Shown here one piece after another: positions 15,187 through 22,314 of a stretch of 32,061 nucleotides of DNA. Within the stretch, counting starts at the first letter, position 1; each line of letters starts with the position of its first letter. The stretch covers positions 1-32,061 of the forward strand of contig CAVGIM010000030.1 in the NCBI GenBank assembly GCA_963629575.1. Direction: 5' to 3'. A model generated the notes under the pieces. That model did not search any database. It saw nothing but the letters and a program-made list of their open reading frames with translations, and was not told the DNA's origin. The position numbers and the translations under genes were made by a program. Origin of the DNA: Hallerella sp963629575 (GTDB taxonomy: Bacteria; Fibrobacterota; Fibrobacteria; Fibrobacterales; Fibrobacteraceae).

Positions 15187-17049
15187 ATGAGTCTTACCCT
15201 GAACGACATCAAGCATCCGAAAATCAAGGCTTGGGTTGAAGAAACAATCAAGATGTGCGAACCGGACGACGTGGTCGTTGTCGATGGTTCCTGCGAGGAA
15301 TATGACCGCCTGATGCAGAAGTGCGTCGATGCCGGTCTTGCGACTCCGCTCAAGAAGAAGCCGCATAGCTATTTGTTCCGCTCTCTTCCGTCCGACGTGG
15401 CGCGTGTCGAATCCCGTACTTTTATTTCTTCCGTCAAGGAAGAAGATGCCGGTCCGACCAACCACTGGATCGATCCGGTCGAACTCAAGAAGACGATGAA
15501 GGATCTTTACAAGGGCTGCATGCACGGACGCACCATGTATGTGATTCCGTTCTGCATGGGTCCTCTCGGTTCGGCGATTTCCAAGAACGGCATCGAAGTC
15601 ACCGACTCCGAATACGTCGTCCTCAACATGGACATCATGACGCGCGCCGGCAAGCAGGTTCTCGACATTTTCAATGCCGACCCGAACGCCGATTTCGTTC
15701 CGTGCCTGCATTCCGTCGGCAAGCCGCTCAACAACGGTGAAAAGGACAACGGTATCTGGCCGTGCGCCGATGTCGAACACAAGTACATTTCCCAGTTCCC
15801 GGAAGAACGCCTCATCTGGTCCTATGGTTCCGGCTACGGTGGAAACGCCCTCCTCGGCAAGAAGTGCTTCGCTCTCCGCATCGCGACCGTTCTCGCTCGC
15901 GATGAAGGCTGGCTCGCCGAACATATGCTTATCCTCAAGCTCACGAATCCGAAGGGCGAAGTCAAGTACGTGACGGGCGCGTTCCCGTCCGCTTGCGGCA
16001 AGACGAACCTCGCCATGCTCATCCCGACGATTCCGGGCTGGAAGGTCGAAACCATCGGTGACGATATCGCCTGGATGAAGTTCGGCAAGGATGGCCGTCT
16101 CTATGCGATTAACCCGGAAGCCGGATTCTTCGGCGTTGCCCCGGGAACTTCTGCGGAATCGAACAAGAACGCTCTTATTTCTGCCGAAAAGAACACGATT
16201 TACACCAACTGCGCTCTCACCGAAGACGGTGACGTGTGGTGGGAAGGCATCGGCTATCCGGCCAAGGGCAAGCTCATCGACTGGAAGGGAAATACCCGCG
16301 ATGCGCTCCCGAAGGACAAGGCTCCGAAGGGCGAAGAAATGGCTCACCCGAACGCTCGCTTTACCGCTCCGGCCAAGCAGTGCCCCTGCATCGCGAAGGA
16401 ATGGGAAGATCCGGCTGGCGTTCCCATCAGCGCGATTCTCTTTGGCGGTCGTCGTCCTTCGACGATTCCTCTGGTTCACCAGTCCCTCAGCTGGAACCAC
16501 GGCGTGTTCCTCGGATCCATCGTGGGTTCCGAAATCACGGCCGCTTCGACCATCGACGCGTCCCAGGTCGGCAAGATCCGTCGCGACCCGTTTGCGATTC
16601 TTCCGTTCTGCGGCTACAACATGGGCGACTACTTCAAGCACTGGATCGACATCGGCAAGGCTTCTACCGAAGACAAGCTCCCGAAGATCTTCTACGTGAA
16701 CTGGTTCCGCAAGGATTCGAACAATCCGGAACTTCCGGGCGGCTTCATGTGGCCGGGTTACGGCGACAACTCTCGCGTTCTCGCCTGGATCTTCGATCGC
16801 TGCGATGGCGTTGACAACGCGAAGGAAACTCCGATTGGCTATATGCCGAAGGATGGAGCCCTCAACCTCGACGGTCTGGCCGAATGCTACAAGAAGCAGA
16901 TTCCGGCGATTACCTCGGTCGATGTCGAAGGCTGGAAGAAGGAACTCGCCGACGTGAAGGAAAATCACTATCCGAAGTTCGGCAAGCACCTCCCGCAGGA
17001 ACTTTCCGAAATCATCGACATGATCCAGGATCGTCTGAACAAGGCATAA
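15187..17049 (+). CDS. pckG: Phosphoenolpyruvate carboxykinase (GTP)
   Basis: The enzyme interconverts oxaloacetate and PEP with GDP/GTP. In succinate-producing rumen bacteria it is expected to run mainly toward oxaloacetate, fixing CO2. The 620-aa length is that of the GTP class, not the shorter ATP class. The P-loop FPSACGKTNLAM, GDDIAWMKFGKDGRLYAINPEAGFFGVAPGTS, FGGRRPSTIPLV and PFCGYNMGDYFKHW are class signatures. The start at 15187 has GGAG about 8 nt ahead; the longer open frame upstream is antisense to glgC. Codon use is markedly biased (AAG for Lys, GAA, CTC, GGC), as in highly expressed genes, unlike its neighbours. The large antisense open frame on the minus strand is a by-product of this bias. 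Confidence 0.98.
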   Translation: MSLTLNDIKHPKIKAWVEETIKMCEPDDVVVVDGSCEEYDRLMQKCVDAGLATPLKKKPHSYLFRSLPSDVARVESRTFISSVKEEDAGPTNHWIDPVELKKTMKDLYKGCMHGRTMYVIPFCMGPLGSAISKNGIEVTDSEYVVLNMDIMTRAGKQVLDIFNADPNADFVPCLHSVGKPLNNGEKDNGIWPCADVEHKYISQFPEERLIWSYGSGYGGNALLGKKCFALRIATVLARDEGWLAEHMLILKLTNPKGEVKYVTGAFPSACGKTNLAMLIPTIPGWKVETIGDDIAWMKFGKDGRLYAINPEAGFFGVAPGTSAESNKNALISAEKNTIYTNCALTEDGDVWWEGIGYPAKGKLIDWKGNTRDALPKDKAPKGEEMAHPNARFTAPAKQCPCIAKEWEDPAGVPISAILFGGRRPSTIPLVHQSLSWNHGVFLGSIVGSEITAASTIDASQVGKIRRDPFAILPFCGYNMGDYFKHWIDIGKASTEDKLPKIFYVNWFRKDSNNPELPGGFMWPGYGDNSRVLAWIFDRCDGVDNAKETPIGYMPKDGALNLDGLAECYKKQIPAITSVDVEGWKKELADVKENHYPKFGKHLPQELSEIIDMIQDRLNKA

Positions 17050-17080
17050 TTCCTTGTGAAGACCGTAACCGTTTTTCGGT

Positions 17081-17114
17081 AAAAAATTCCCCGCAGCGAT
17101 GCGGGGAATTTTTT
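17081..17114. terminator. Bidirectional terminator between pckG and trmB
   Basis: A perfect 15-bp stem, AAAAAATTCCCCGCA / TGCGGGGAATTTTTT with a GCGA loop. It has T runs on both strands, so it can end both convergent transcripts. Its right arm reaches into the trmB stop codon (17113-17115). Confidence 0.93.
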
Positions 17115-17796
17115 ATTTCGCCGTTACCCGCCAAAGCGTGTGTCCGCTTTCCGCGAATTTCTTTTCGAAGGCGGAAACCGGAATGTCGGGGAAAAAGCGT
17201 TCCGCGTCAATTCGGGAATAACGGTGCAGCTTTTCGTTGGCGATTTCTAGCGCAAGGCGGAATTCGTCCGCATAGATTTTCCAGTTTGTCCGCAGCTCAA
17301 GCTCGGGCGAGAGCTTCACCAGGGTCGGAAAAATCGGACTGGCGTGGAACCGATAGCGAAGTTCGGATTGCTTTGGCCACGGATTCGGATAAAACAGAGC
17401 GTGAAACCGGATGTCCCAGCTTTCGAGAAGGGCGAGTCTCCAGAAGTCGAGAAGCTCCGCGCGTACAAAGTAAACGTTTGGCGGAATGTCGTGTGTGTGT
17501 TCAAAGCGGGATTCCGCTTTTCCCAACCGGATTTCGGACTTGTCGATTCCGATGACGGGATTTTCGGGTAAGCGTTTCGCGAGCGTTATCGTGGAAATTC
17601 CCGTTCCGCAGCCCGAGTCGAGTACAATCGGCGCATGAAACCGGGATGCGAAATGTTCCGCTTTTTCAAAGGCGAGTTTCGTGTGGTCGGCGACGGGCCT
17701 TCGGTATTCCGAATCCAGATAGCGGAGAACCAGCTTTTCCAGGTCCTTGTGAATGCCTTTCTGGTTGCTTTCGACTTCTTTGGAAATCCCGTTCAT
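17113..17796 (-). CDS. trmB: tRNA (guanine-N7)-methyltransferase (TrmB family)
   Basis: TrmB methylates G46 of tRNAs with S-adenosylmethionine. The 227-aa protein has the SAM motif DSGCGTG (60-66), GIDKSE (83-88), the TrmB hallmark YPNPWPK (136-142, with N where most members have D), HASPIFP (151-157) and RTNWKIYADEF. Together these match the subgroup that reads NPWPK rather than DPWPKKRH. The start at 17796 gives a 4-nt ATGA overlap with the radical SAM gene and has AAGG 6 nt upstream; a TTG 33 nt earlier is unlikely. Last gene of a four-gene coupled set. Confidence 0.88.
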   Translation of the reverse strand: MNGISKEVESNQKGIHKDLEKLVLRYLDSEYRRPVADHTKLAFEKAEHFASRFHAPIVLDSGCGTGISTITLAKRLPENPVIGIDKSEIRLGKAESRFEHTHDIPPNVYFVRAELLDFWRLALLESWDIRFHALFYPNPWPKQSELRYRFHASPIFPTLVKLSPELELRTNWKIYADEFRLALEIANEKLHRYSRIDAERFFPDIPVSAFEKKFAESGHTLWRVTAK

Positions 17797-18650
17797 TGGA
17801 ACCTTTTGGCGAATGTACACTTTTGACAAAACGGATCGATCCGTTTGTGCGAAACAAACCCTCTCGCCATCTGCAACGCCTTGGGCCCGCCAAAAATCTC
17901 GTCAAAGGATTCTTCGGGAAATTTTCCGAGAGGGACGCTTCCCCTGTAATCGAGACAGCACGGGACAACGGTTCCGTCAAAAAGAATTGCGCATTGGTCG
18001 AGAATTCCGTGGCAAGTTCCGGTCGTCGAAATTTCGCCATTGCCGTCTGGCCAGGAAAACCGGGAGTCGCGGTGCAGATAGATTCTTTGGAAAACGGGAA
18101 CGCTCTTGTGCCGTGCGGAAAATCCGGGCAGCTCGATTTCGGCATGGAAAAAGCGGGAAACCGCTTGAAGGACCGCCGTATTCCAGCGGTCGTCGGATTC
18201 GCCCGCGTTGGCATTCCATAGCCGAAAGTTGGCATAGACTTCCGGACGCTGGACGCTTAGCCTGTGCGCAAACAGGAGGGTTTCGTCGAGGACTCTCTCT
18301 GCGCGTTCCTTTGGCAGGTAGGCGTAGGCGTGGGTCGAAAAGTTTATTTGGCGGATGGCGCCGGAAGAAAGGATCCTGTCTCCGTATTGGCGGATGAACG
18401 TTCCGTTGGTTGTCAGGTTGACACGGAAACCGTCTTTTTCGGCAAGGTCTAGAATTTCCGGGAACCGGGGGTGCAGCAGCGGTTCGCCCAGGACGTGTAG
18501 AAAGATTTCCGAAACATGCCCGCGCAATCGCTGCAAGACGCCTTCAAAAGTTTCAAGGGACATCTCTCCGCGTCGTTCGAGAGATGGACTAGGGCAAAAG
18601 GGACATGCCAGGTTGCATTTTTCGGTGATTTCGATGTAGGCGTATTTCAC
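17793..18650 (-). CDS. Radical SAM protein with SPASM-like C-terminus
   Basis: The 285-aa protein begins with the radical SAM cluster motif C12-x3-C16-x2-C19 (EKCNLACPFC). It has GEPLLHP (about 56-62), TTNGT, and a C-terminal cysteine set (TCHGILDQC, VVPCCLDY, FCQKC) like the SPASM domain that holds auxiliary Fe-S clusters. Such enzymes modify peptides or proteins or act in cofactor synthesis; the substrate here is unknown. The start is GTG at 18650, 3 nt after the MATE stop, which implies coupling. Its stop overlaps trmB by 4 nt. A MATE exporter next to a SPASM enzyme recalls modified-peptide loci, but no precursor peptide gene is visible nearby. Confidence 0.88.
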   Translation of the reverse strand: MKYAYIEITEKCNLACPFCPSPSLERRGEMSLETFEGVLQRLRGHVSEIFLHVLGEPLLHPRFPEILDLAEKDGFRVNLTTNGTFIRQYGDRILSSGAIRQINFSTHAYAYLPKERAERVLDETLLFAHRLSVQRPEVYANFRLWNANAGESDDRWNTAVLQAVSRFFHAEIELPGFSARHKSVPVFQRIYLHRDSRFSWPDGNGEISTTGTCHGILDQCAILFDGTVVPCCLDYRGSVPLGKFPEESFDEIFGGPKALQMARGFVSHKRIDPFCQKCTFAKRFQ

Positions 18651-18653
18651 GGG

Positions 18654-20024
18654 TCAGCGCATCTTCCGCAATTCGATTCGAAGCAAGAGGACAGCGAGAA
18701 TGGCGGAAATCGTATCGGAAATGGGACCGGCAAAGAATACGCCGCGAAGGCCCAGGAACAGGGGGAGAACCAGCAGAAACGGAATGAGGACAATGAGCTG
18801 GCGACACATGTTGAGGAACATGGCGCGGCCTGGTTTTCCCGTCCCCTGGAAAAAGTTTCCGCAGACCATTCCGCAGGCGATCATCGGGAGGGCGAAGAGA
18901 AAAGTCCTGATGGATCTCGCGGAAAGTTCGGTCAGCTGGAGATTGTCTGCCGTAAAGAATCCCACGAGCCATTCGGCCTTGAACTGGACAAGAACCCATG
19001 CGCAGGTCATGAAGCCGACAGCGAAAAGCAAGAGAATCTTTAGCGTCGAGCGGACTCGCGCGTAGGCTTTTGCCCCGTAGTTGTAGCCGATAATCGGCTG
19101 ACCGCCCTGGATGAATCCCATCACGGGCATCACCATGAGCATCGAAAGGCTGTTGATGACCCCGAATGCGGAAACGGCCAGGTCGCCGCCATAGGGAGAA
19201 GCGTTTCCGTAATGGACAAGGCTGCGGTTCAGGATGACGTTCATCAGGCTGTTGCAGATTTGCATGACGCTTGGCGGAAGTCCCATGATGTAGATGCGAC
19301 GGACATAGGGAAGCTTCAACTTCATCAGGCTCCAGGAAATCTTGATGGGAGTGGATTTCTTGAAGAAGAACTGCATGACGAAAAATGTCGTGACGCATTG
19401 GGAAAGGACGGTAGCCCAGGCTGCGCCTTCGATTCCCCAGTGAAACTTCATGATGAAAAGCCAGTCGAGGAACGTGTTCAGCACGGCGCCGATCAGGGTG
19501 CGGAACATCGCCGTCTTGGGATGTCCGAGCGAGCGGATAAAGTGGTTCATGCCCGGGGTGACAGTCTGGAACACGGCCCCGAACAGGATGATTCGCATAT
19601 AGGTGGCGGCATAGGGGAGTGTCTCGTCGCTTGCGCCGAAAGAGCGGAGCAGAGGTTCCATGAAGGTTTCGCCAAGAACTAGCGAAACGATAGCCATGAG
19701 GATGAGAAGCGAAAAGGAATTGTTCAGGATGAGGGCCGCCTGCCCGTATTTCTTTTCGCCGAGTCGAATCGCGAAAAGCGTGTTGCCCCCGACACCCACG
19801 ATTATCGACAGCGCCATGATGAAAAGGCTGATGGGGAAGCAGAGCGTGATGCCGGCTATTCCGAGGTATCCCACTCCGGCCGCGACAAAATACCTATCGA
19901 CGACGTTGTAGAGCGATTCGACGATCATGCTCACGATGGCGGGGACGGAAAAGGCGAGGAGAAGTCTCGGGATGCTTGCCGTGCCGATGGAATTTAGCCT
20001 GGAAGATGTGACTGCTGGGCTCAC
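18654..20024 (-). CDS. MATE family efflux transporter
   Basis: This integral membrane antiporter has about twelve hydrophobic segments over 456 aa. MATE features include an N-terminal SIPRLLLAFSVPAIVSMIVESLYNVVDRYFV stretch, two similar halves, and GFIQGGQPIIGYNYGAKAYARV in the second half. MATE proteins export cationic compounds using Na+ or H+. The start is taken as GTG at 20024, which overlaps the diguanylate cyclase stop by 4 nt (GTGA). An ATG at 20084 would add 20 atypical residues inside that upstream gene, so it is less likely. Confidence 0.9.
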   Translation of the reverse strand: MSPAVTSSRLNSIGTASIPRLLLAFSVPAIVSMIVESLYNVVDRYFVAAGVGYLGIAGITLCFPISLFIMALSIIVGVGGNTLFAIRLGEKKYGQAALILNNSFSLLILMAIVSLVLGETFMEPLLRSFGASDETLPYAATYMRIILFGAVFQTVTPGMNHFIRSLGHPKTAMFRTLIGAVLNTFLDWLFIMKFHWGIEGAAWATVLSQCVTTFFVMQFFFKKSTPIKISWSLMKLKLPYVRRIYIMGLPPSVMQICNSLMNVILNRSLVHYGNASPYGGDLAVSAFGVINSLSMLMVMPVMGFIQGGQPIIGYNYGAKAYARVRSTLKILLLFAVGFMTCAWVLVQFKAEWLVGFFTADNLQLTELSARSIRTFLFALPMIACGMVCGNFFQGTGKPGRAMFLNMCRQLIVLIPFLLVLPLFLGLRGVFFAGPISDTISAILAVLLLRIELRKMR

Positions 20025-20938
20025 GGTAGTTGCGTGTCTCCGACGACCCGGTTTCGACCAAGGTCCTTTGCGTAATACAGACATTTGTCCGCGGCGGTGA
20101 TCATCGTGTCGATAGTGGGAATGTCCTTGCCCTTGAAGCTAGCCATGCCGAGCGAAATCGTAATGGGTATCGTCCTGTCTTCAAAAGAGAACAGGTAGCT
20201 TTCGACCGCCTTGCGCAGACGTTCCGCGCTTTTCATGGCGTCCGCCCGGGATATTTCCGTGAGCAGAAAGACAAACTCTTCTCCGCCGTAGCGCGCAAAA
20301 AGATCGCTTTCCCGCTTGTTTCGGGAAAAGATTTGGGCAATCGAGCGCAAAATCATGTCGCCTGCCTGGTGTCCCCAGGTGTCGTTTACCTTCTTGAAAT
20401 GATCGACATCGCACATGATCGCGTGGGCGTAGAGGTTCTTGCGCCGCGCACAGGCGAGTTCCCCGAGGGCGCGTTCCACGAAGGAACGGCGGTTTGGAAC
20501 CCTTGTCAGCGGATCTGTCGTGGCGGCTTCGAACAGCTCGCGATCAAAAGCTTCTTCGCTCGGATCCTTGAAGTCGATTTTCAGGACCATCTTCCCGATT
20601 TGTAGCCTGTTTTCGGAATCGATTGCCTTCGGACGGCCAGAAAGGAGCGTTCCATCGACAAACGTCCCGTTCGTGGAATCCAGGTCCCGGATCGAGACCC
20701 GCTTGCCGTCCCAGGAAAGCTCGCAATGTCTGCGAGAAATCATCTCGTCTTCCAGGCGGACATCGGCTTCGTTTCCCCGTCCGATGACGGTCTTTCCCTG
20801 GGAAAGCGGAATCTGCCGAAAATACTGGCGAGGATAAAGGACGACTAGATGCGGTCTCGGCTCCGCGGTAAACATCGGACGCGTATTGGCGTTTGCCGCG
20901 ATGGTCTTTTCTGGATTGAAGTCGTCTTGCTTTGACAT
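20021..20938 (-). CDS. FHA-GGDEF diguanylate cyclase
   Basis: This 305-aa soluble protein combines an FHA phosphothreonine-binding domain (about 31-123: GRGNEADVRL at 53-62, SRRHC at 68-72, DLDSTNGTFVDG at 85-96) with a GGDEF domain (about 135-300). The catalytic signature is GGEEF (218-222), preceded at the correct 5-residue spacing by RESD (209-212), a full inhibitory I-site. It should make cyclic di-GMP, be product-inhibited, and respond to a phosphorylated partner through FHA. AAGG lies 5 nt before the ATG. A TATCTTTG element (20954-20947) is 8 nt ahead of it. First gene of the coupled set GGDEF-MATE-radical SAM-trmB. Confidence 0.95.
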   Translation of the reverse strand: MSKQDDFNPEKTIAANANTRPMFTAEPRPHLVVLYPRQYFRQIPLSQGKTVIGRGNEADVRLEDEMISRRHCELSWDGKRVSIRDLDSTNGTFVDGTLLSGRPKAIDSENRLQIGKMVLKIDFKDPSEEAFDRELFEAATTDPLTRVPNRRSFVERALGELACARRKNLYAHAIMCDVDHFKKVNDTWGHQAGDMILRSIAQIFSRNKRESDLFARYGGEEFVFLLTEISRADAMKSAERLRKAVESYLFSFEDRTIPITISLGMASFKGKDIPTIDTMITAADKCLYYAKDLGRNRVVGDTQLP

Positions 20939-20946
20939 TTCGCCTT

Positions 20947-20954
20947 CAAAGATA
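20947..20954 (-). promoter_or_regulatory. Promoter core of the diguanylate cyclase operon
   Basis: TATCTTTG on the minus strand matches TAnnTTTG exactly, 8 nt before the ATG. No good TTTG is seen about 19 nt further upstream. Confidence 0.4.
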
Positions 20955-21009
20955 GCTTTTTGGCGAAATCTTTGGACAGACCTCTGCCGAATGCTTCGAA
21001 AATCGTCGC

Positions 21010-22002
21010 CTAGAGCGCCTTTATCTTCTTGACGGAAAGTCCCGTTCGCCTGGCGATCGCTTCGAGCGGGAATCCGTCGTCCCGGAAACCTTTCGCCATT
21101 TCGAGCAGCGTGTGGAGCTTTCCTTCTCGAAGTCCTTTCCTGTGCCCTTCGCGAATGCCTTTTTGGAGCCCTTTCTGAAGTCCTTTTTGAAGTCCTTGCC
21201 GAAGTCCTTCTTCATGGCCTTCCCGGATTGCCTTTTCACGGAGTTCCCGATCGAGACGTTCGCGGGTTTTCTTCACAGCGTATTCATCCCATTCTAGACT
21301 CATGATTTCCTTCTCGTAAATTTGAAGTTCCTCTCGTTTCAATTTAGCAACTTTTGTCATTTCGAGTAACCGGGTGTATCGCTCTTTTTGAATTTCTGCC
21401 GGTAGTTTCTGTATGGTATGGAGGTAGCGGAACAGATACATCCAGTTTCTTAGCGCATCGAAACCGGTCCCGATTCCGGGAAACTTTCGAAGTTCGATGA
21501 AAGTAAAGCTGGCGAAATCCCGGTTCGGGCGAAGCGTACTGGTGTCGCAGAGGGAAAGATGGTGGACATAGCGCTCGTCTTCGAAAATATCCGGCCAGCT
21601 GATGGCGACGACATAGACCGGTGTAAAACCGTAATCGTAGCTCGCTCCCGGGAGGCCCTGCCGGACGATAGCCTGGCTCGCATAGAAAAATGAACGCTTC
21701 AAGAAAAATTCCATCTGCCGGATCTGGACTTCGACGATGAACATTCGCTTTTTCGTATCCCGGCAATGCATGTCGAAAACGCTTGTACGGGAAGCGTGGC
21801 TGCCGCTCGCGTTGATTTCCTTGTCGAGGGAAAAAACGTCTTCGATCGGATCTTCGAGCTCTCCTTCCAGGATGTCGTTCAGGAAGTTGACGAGATTGAC
21901 CTTGGTGTAATCGTCGTCGGGATTGAAGACCTTCTTGAAGATTAGATCGGTCATCAGGTTCGCGTATGGGCCGTTTTTTGAGAATTTCTGTCTTTTTGGC
22001 AT
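21010..22002 (-). CDS. Rpn-family PD-(D/E)XK nuclease / transposase-like protein
   Basis: The 330-aa protein opens with NLMTDLIFKKVFN, typical of the Rpn (recombination-promoting nuclease, PDDEXK_2) family. The nuclease core shows D77 (FDMHC) and E91-V-Q93 (IVEVQ), the E-x-Q variant usual in this family. Known members nick or cut DNA and promote RecA-independent recombination; no transposition partners or terminal repeats are present here. Residues about 259-294 hold tandem G-L-Q-K / E-G-x-R units encoded by imperfect 12-bp repeats, common in the hinge of these proteins and prone to length change. AAGGGA precedes the ATG by 6 nt. It stands alone. Confidence 0.9.
   Translation of the reverse strand: MPKRQKFSKNGPYANLMTDLIFKKVFNPDDDYTKVNLVNFLNDILEGELEDPIEDVFSLDKEINASGSHASRTSVFDMHCRDTKKRMFIVEVQIRQMEFFLKRSFFYASQAIVRQGLPGASYDYGFTPVYVVAISWPDIFEDERYVHHLSLCDTSTLRPNRDFASFTFIELRKFPGIGTGFDALRNWMYLFRYLHTIQKLPAEIQKERYTRLLEMTKVAKLKREELQIYEKEIMSLEWDEYAVKKTRERLDRELREKAIREGHEEGLRQGLQKGLQKGLQKGIREGHRKGLREGKLHTLLEMAKGFRDDGFPLEAIARRTGLSVKKIKAL
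21130..21225 (-). repeat. Imperfect 12-bp tandem repeats inside the Rpn-family gene
   Basis: Units of the form xxG-AAGTCCTTx (plus-strand reading) encode successive GLQK/GLRQ/GIRE motifs. Three central units are nearly identical, so slippage could change the copy number in frame. Confidence 0.75.
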
Positions 22003-22314
22003 CGGGTTCCCTTTTGGTTGATTCCTGTTTCTATGACGGTTTTTTGGGGAAAAATGTCCACGCGAATTTTGTAAAAATTTTAAAACAAATCGACGGGGAT
22101 TTTAATGTCCTGGCGGAAAGCCCTTGCCGGGCAGGCAAGCGAAATGCACCTTGAAAAGGAAATACCGTAAAAAATCATGCCTGTTATCGGATGTAAACGC
22201 AAAATTTGGGGGAATAAAGAAAAAACTACCCCGTTTCGCAAAAAAAAGATAGTTTTCAAGCGTGTTGTGCGACCTTTTACCGGGGCCGTTTTCAGGTGTC
22301 ACCTTGGAGAAGTT
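22003..22314 (+). promoter_or_regulatory. 312-nt spacer before the fibro-slime gene
   Basis: No gene is supported. It holds a CTTGCC-GGGCA-GGCAAG hairpin (about 22123-22139), a promoter-like TAGTTTTC (22250-22257) and an AGGTG-T-CACCT inverted repeat (22294-22304) just ahead of the ribosome site GGAG. The second inverted repeat lies in the leader and could be a control site. The rest is A/T-rich without visible structure. Confidence 0.35.

Noticed and set aside
15127..16989. Long open frame (620 codons) on the minus strand opposite the PEP carboxykinase gene
   Set aside because: It exists because of the strong codon bias of the sense gene; the product is a low-complexity Arg/Asp/Val-rich sequence with no recognisable domain, and the sense frame is certain.
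13552..17049. Plus-strand frames opposite glgC reading into pckG
   Set aside because: They are antisense to the clearly coding glgC, and the PEP carboxykinase start is well defined at 15187.
17797..17829. TTG start giving an 11-residue longer TrmB
   Set aside because: The ATG at 17796 has a Shine-Dalgarno sequence and the typical 4-nt overlap with the upstream gene.
17793..20024. RiPP biosynthetic cluster
   Set aside because: A radical SAM/SPASM enzyme and a MATE exporter are adjacent, but no precursor peptide, protease or recognition domain is visible; kept only as a question.
21010..22002. Complete insertion sequence around the Rpn-family gene
   Set aside because: No terminal inverted repeats or target duplications are visible at the flanks; these genes usually occur as solitary dispersed genes.
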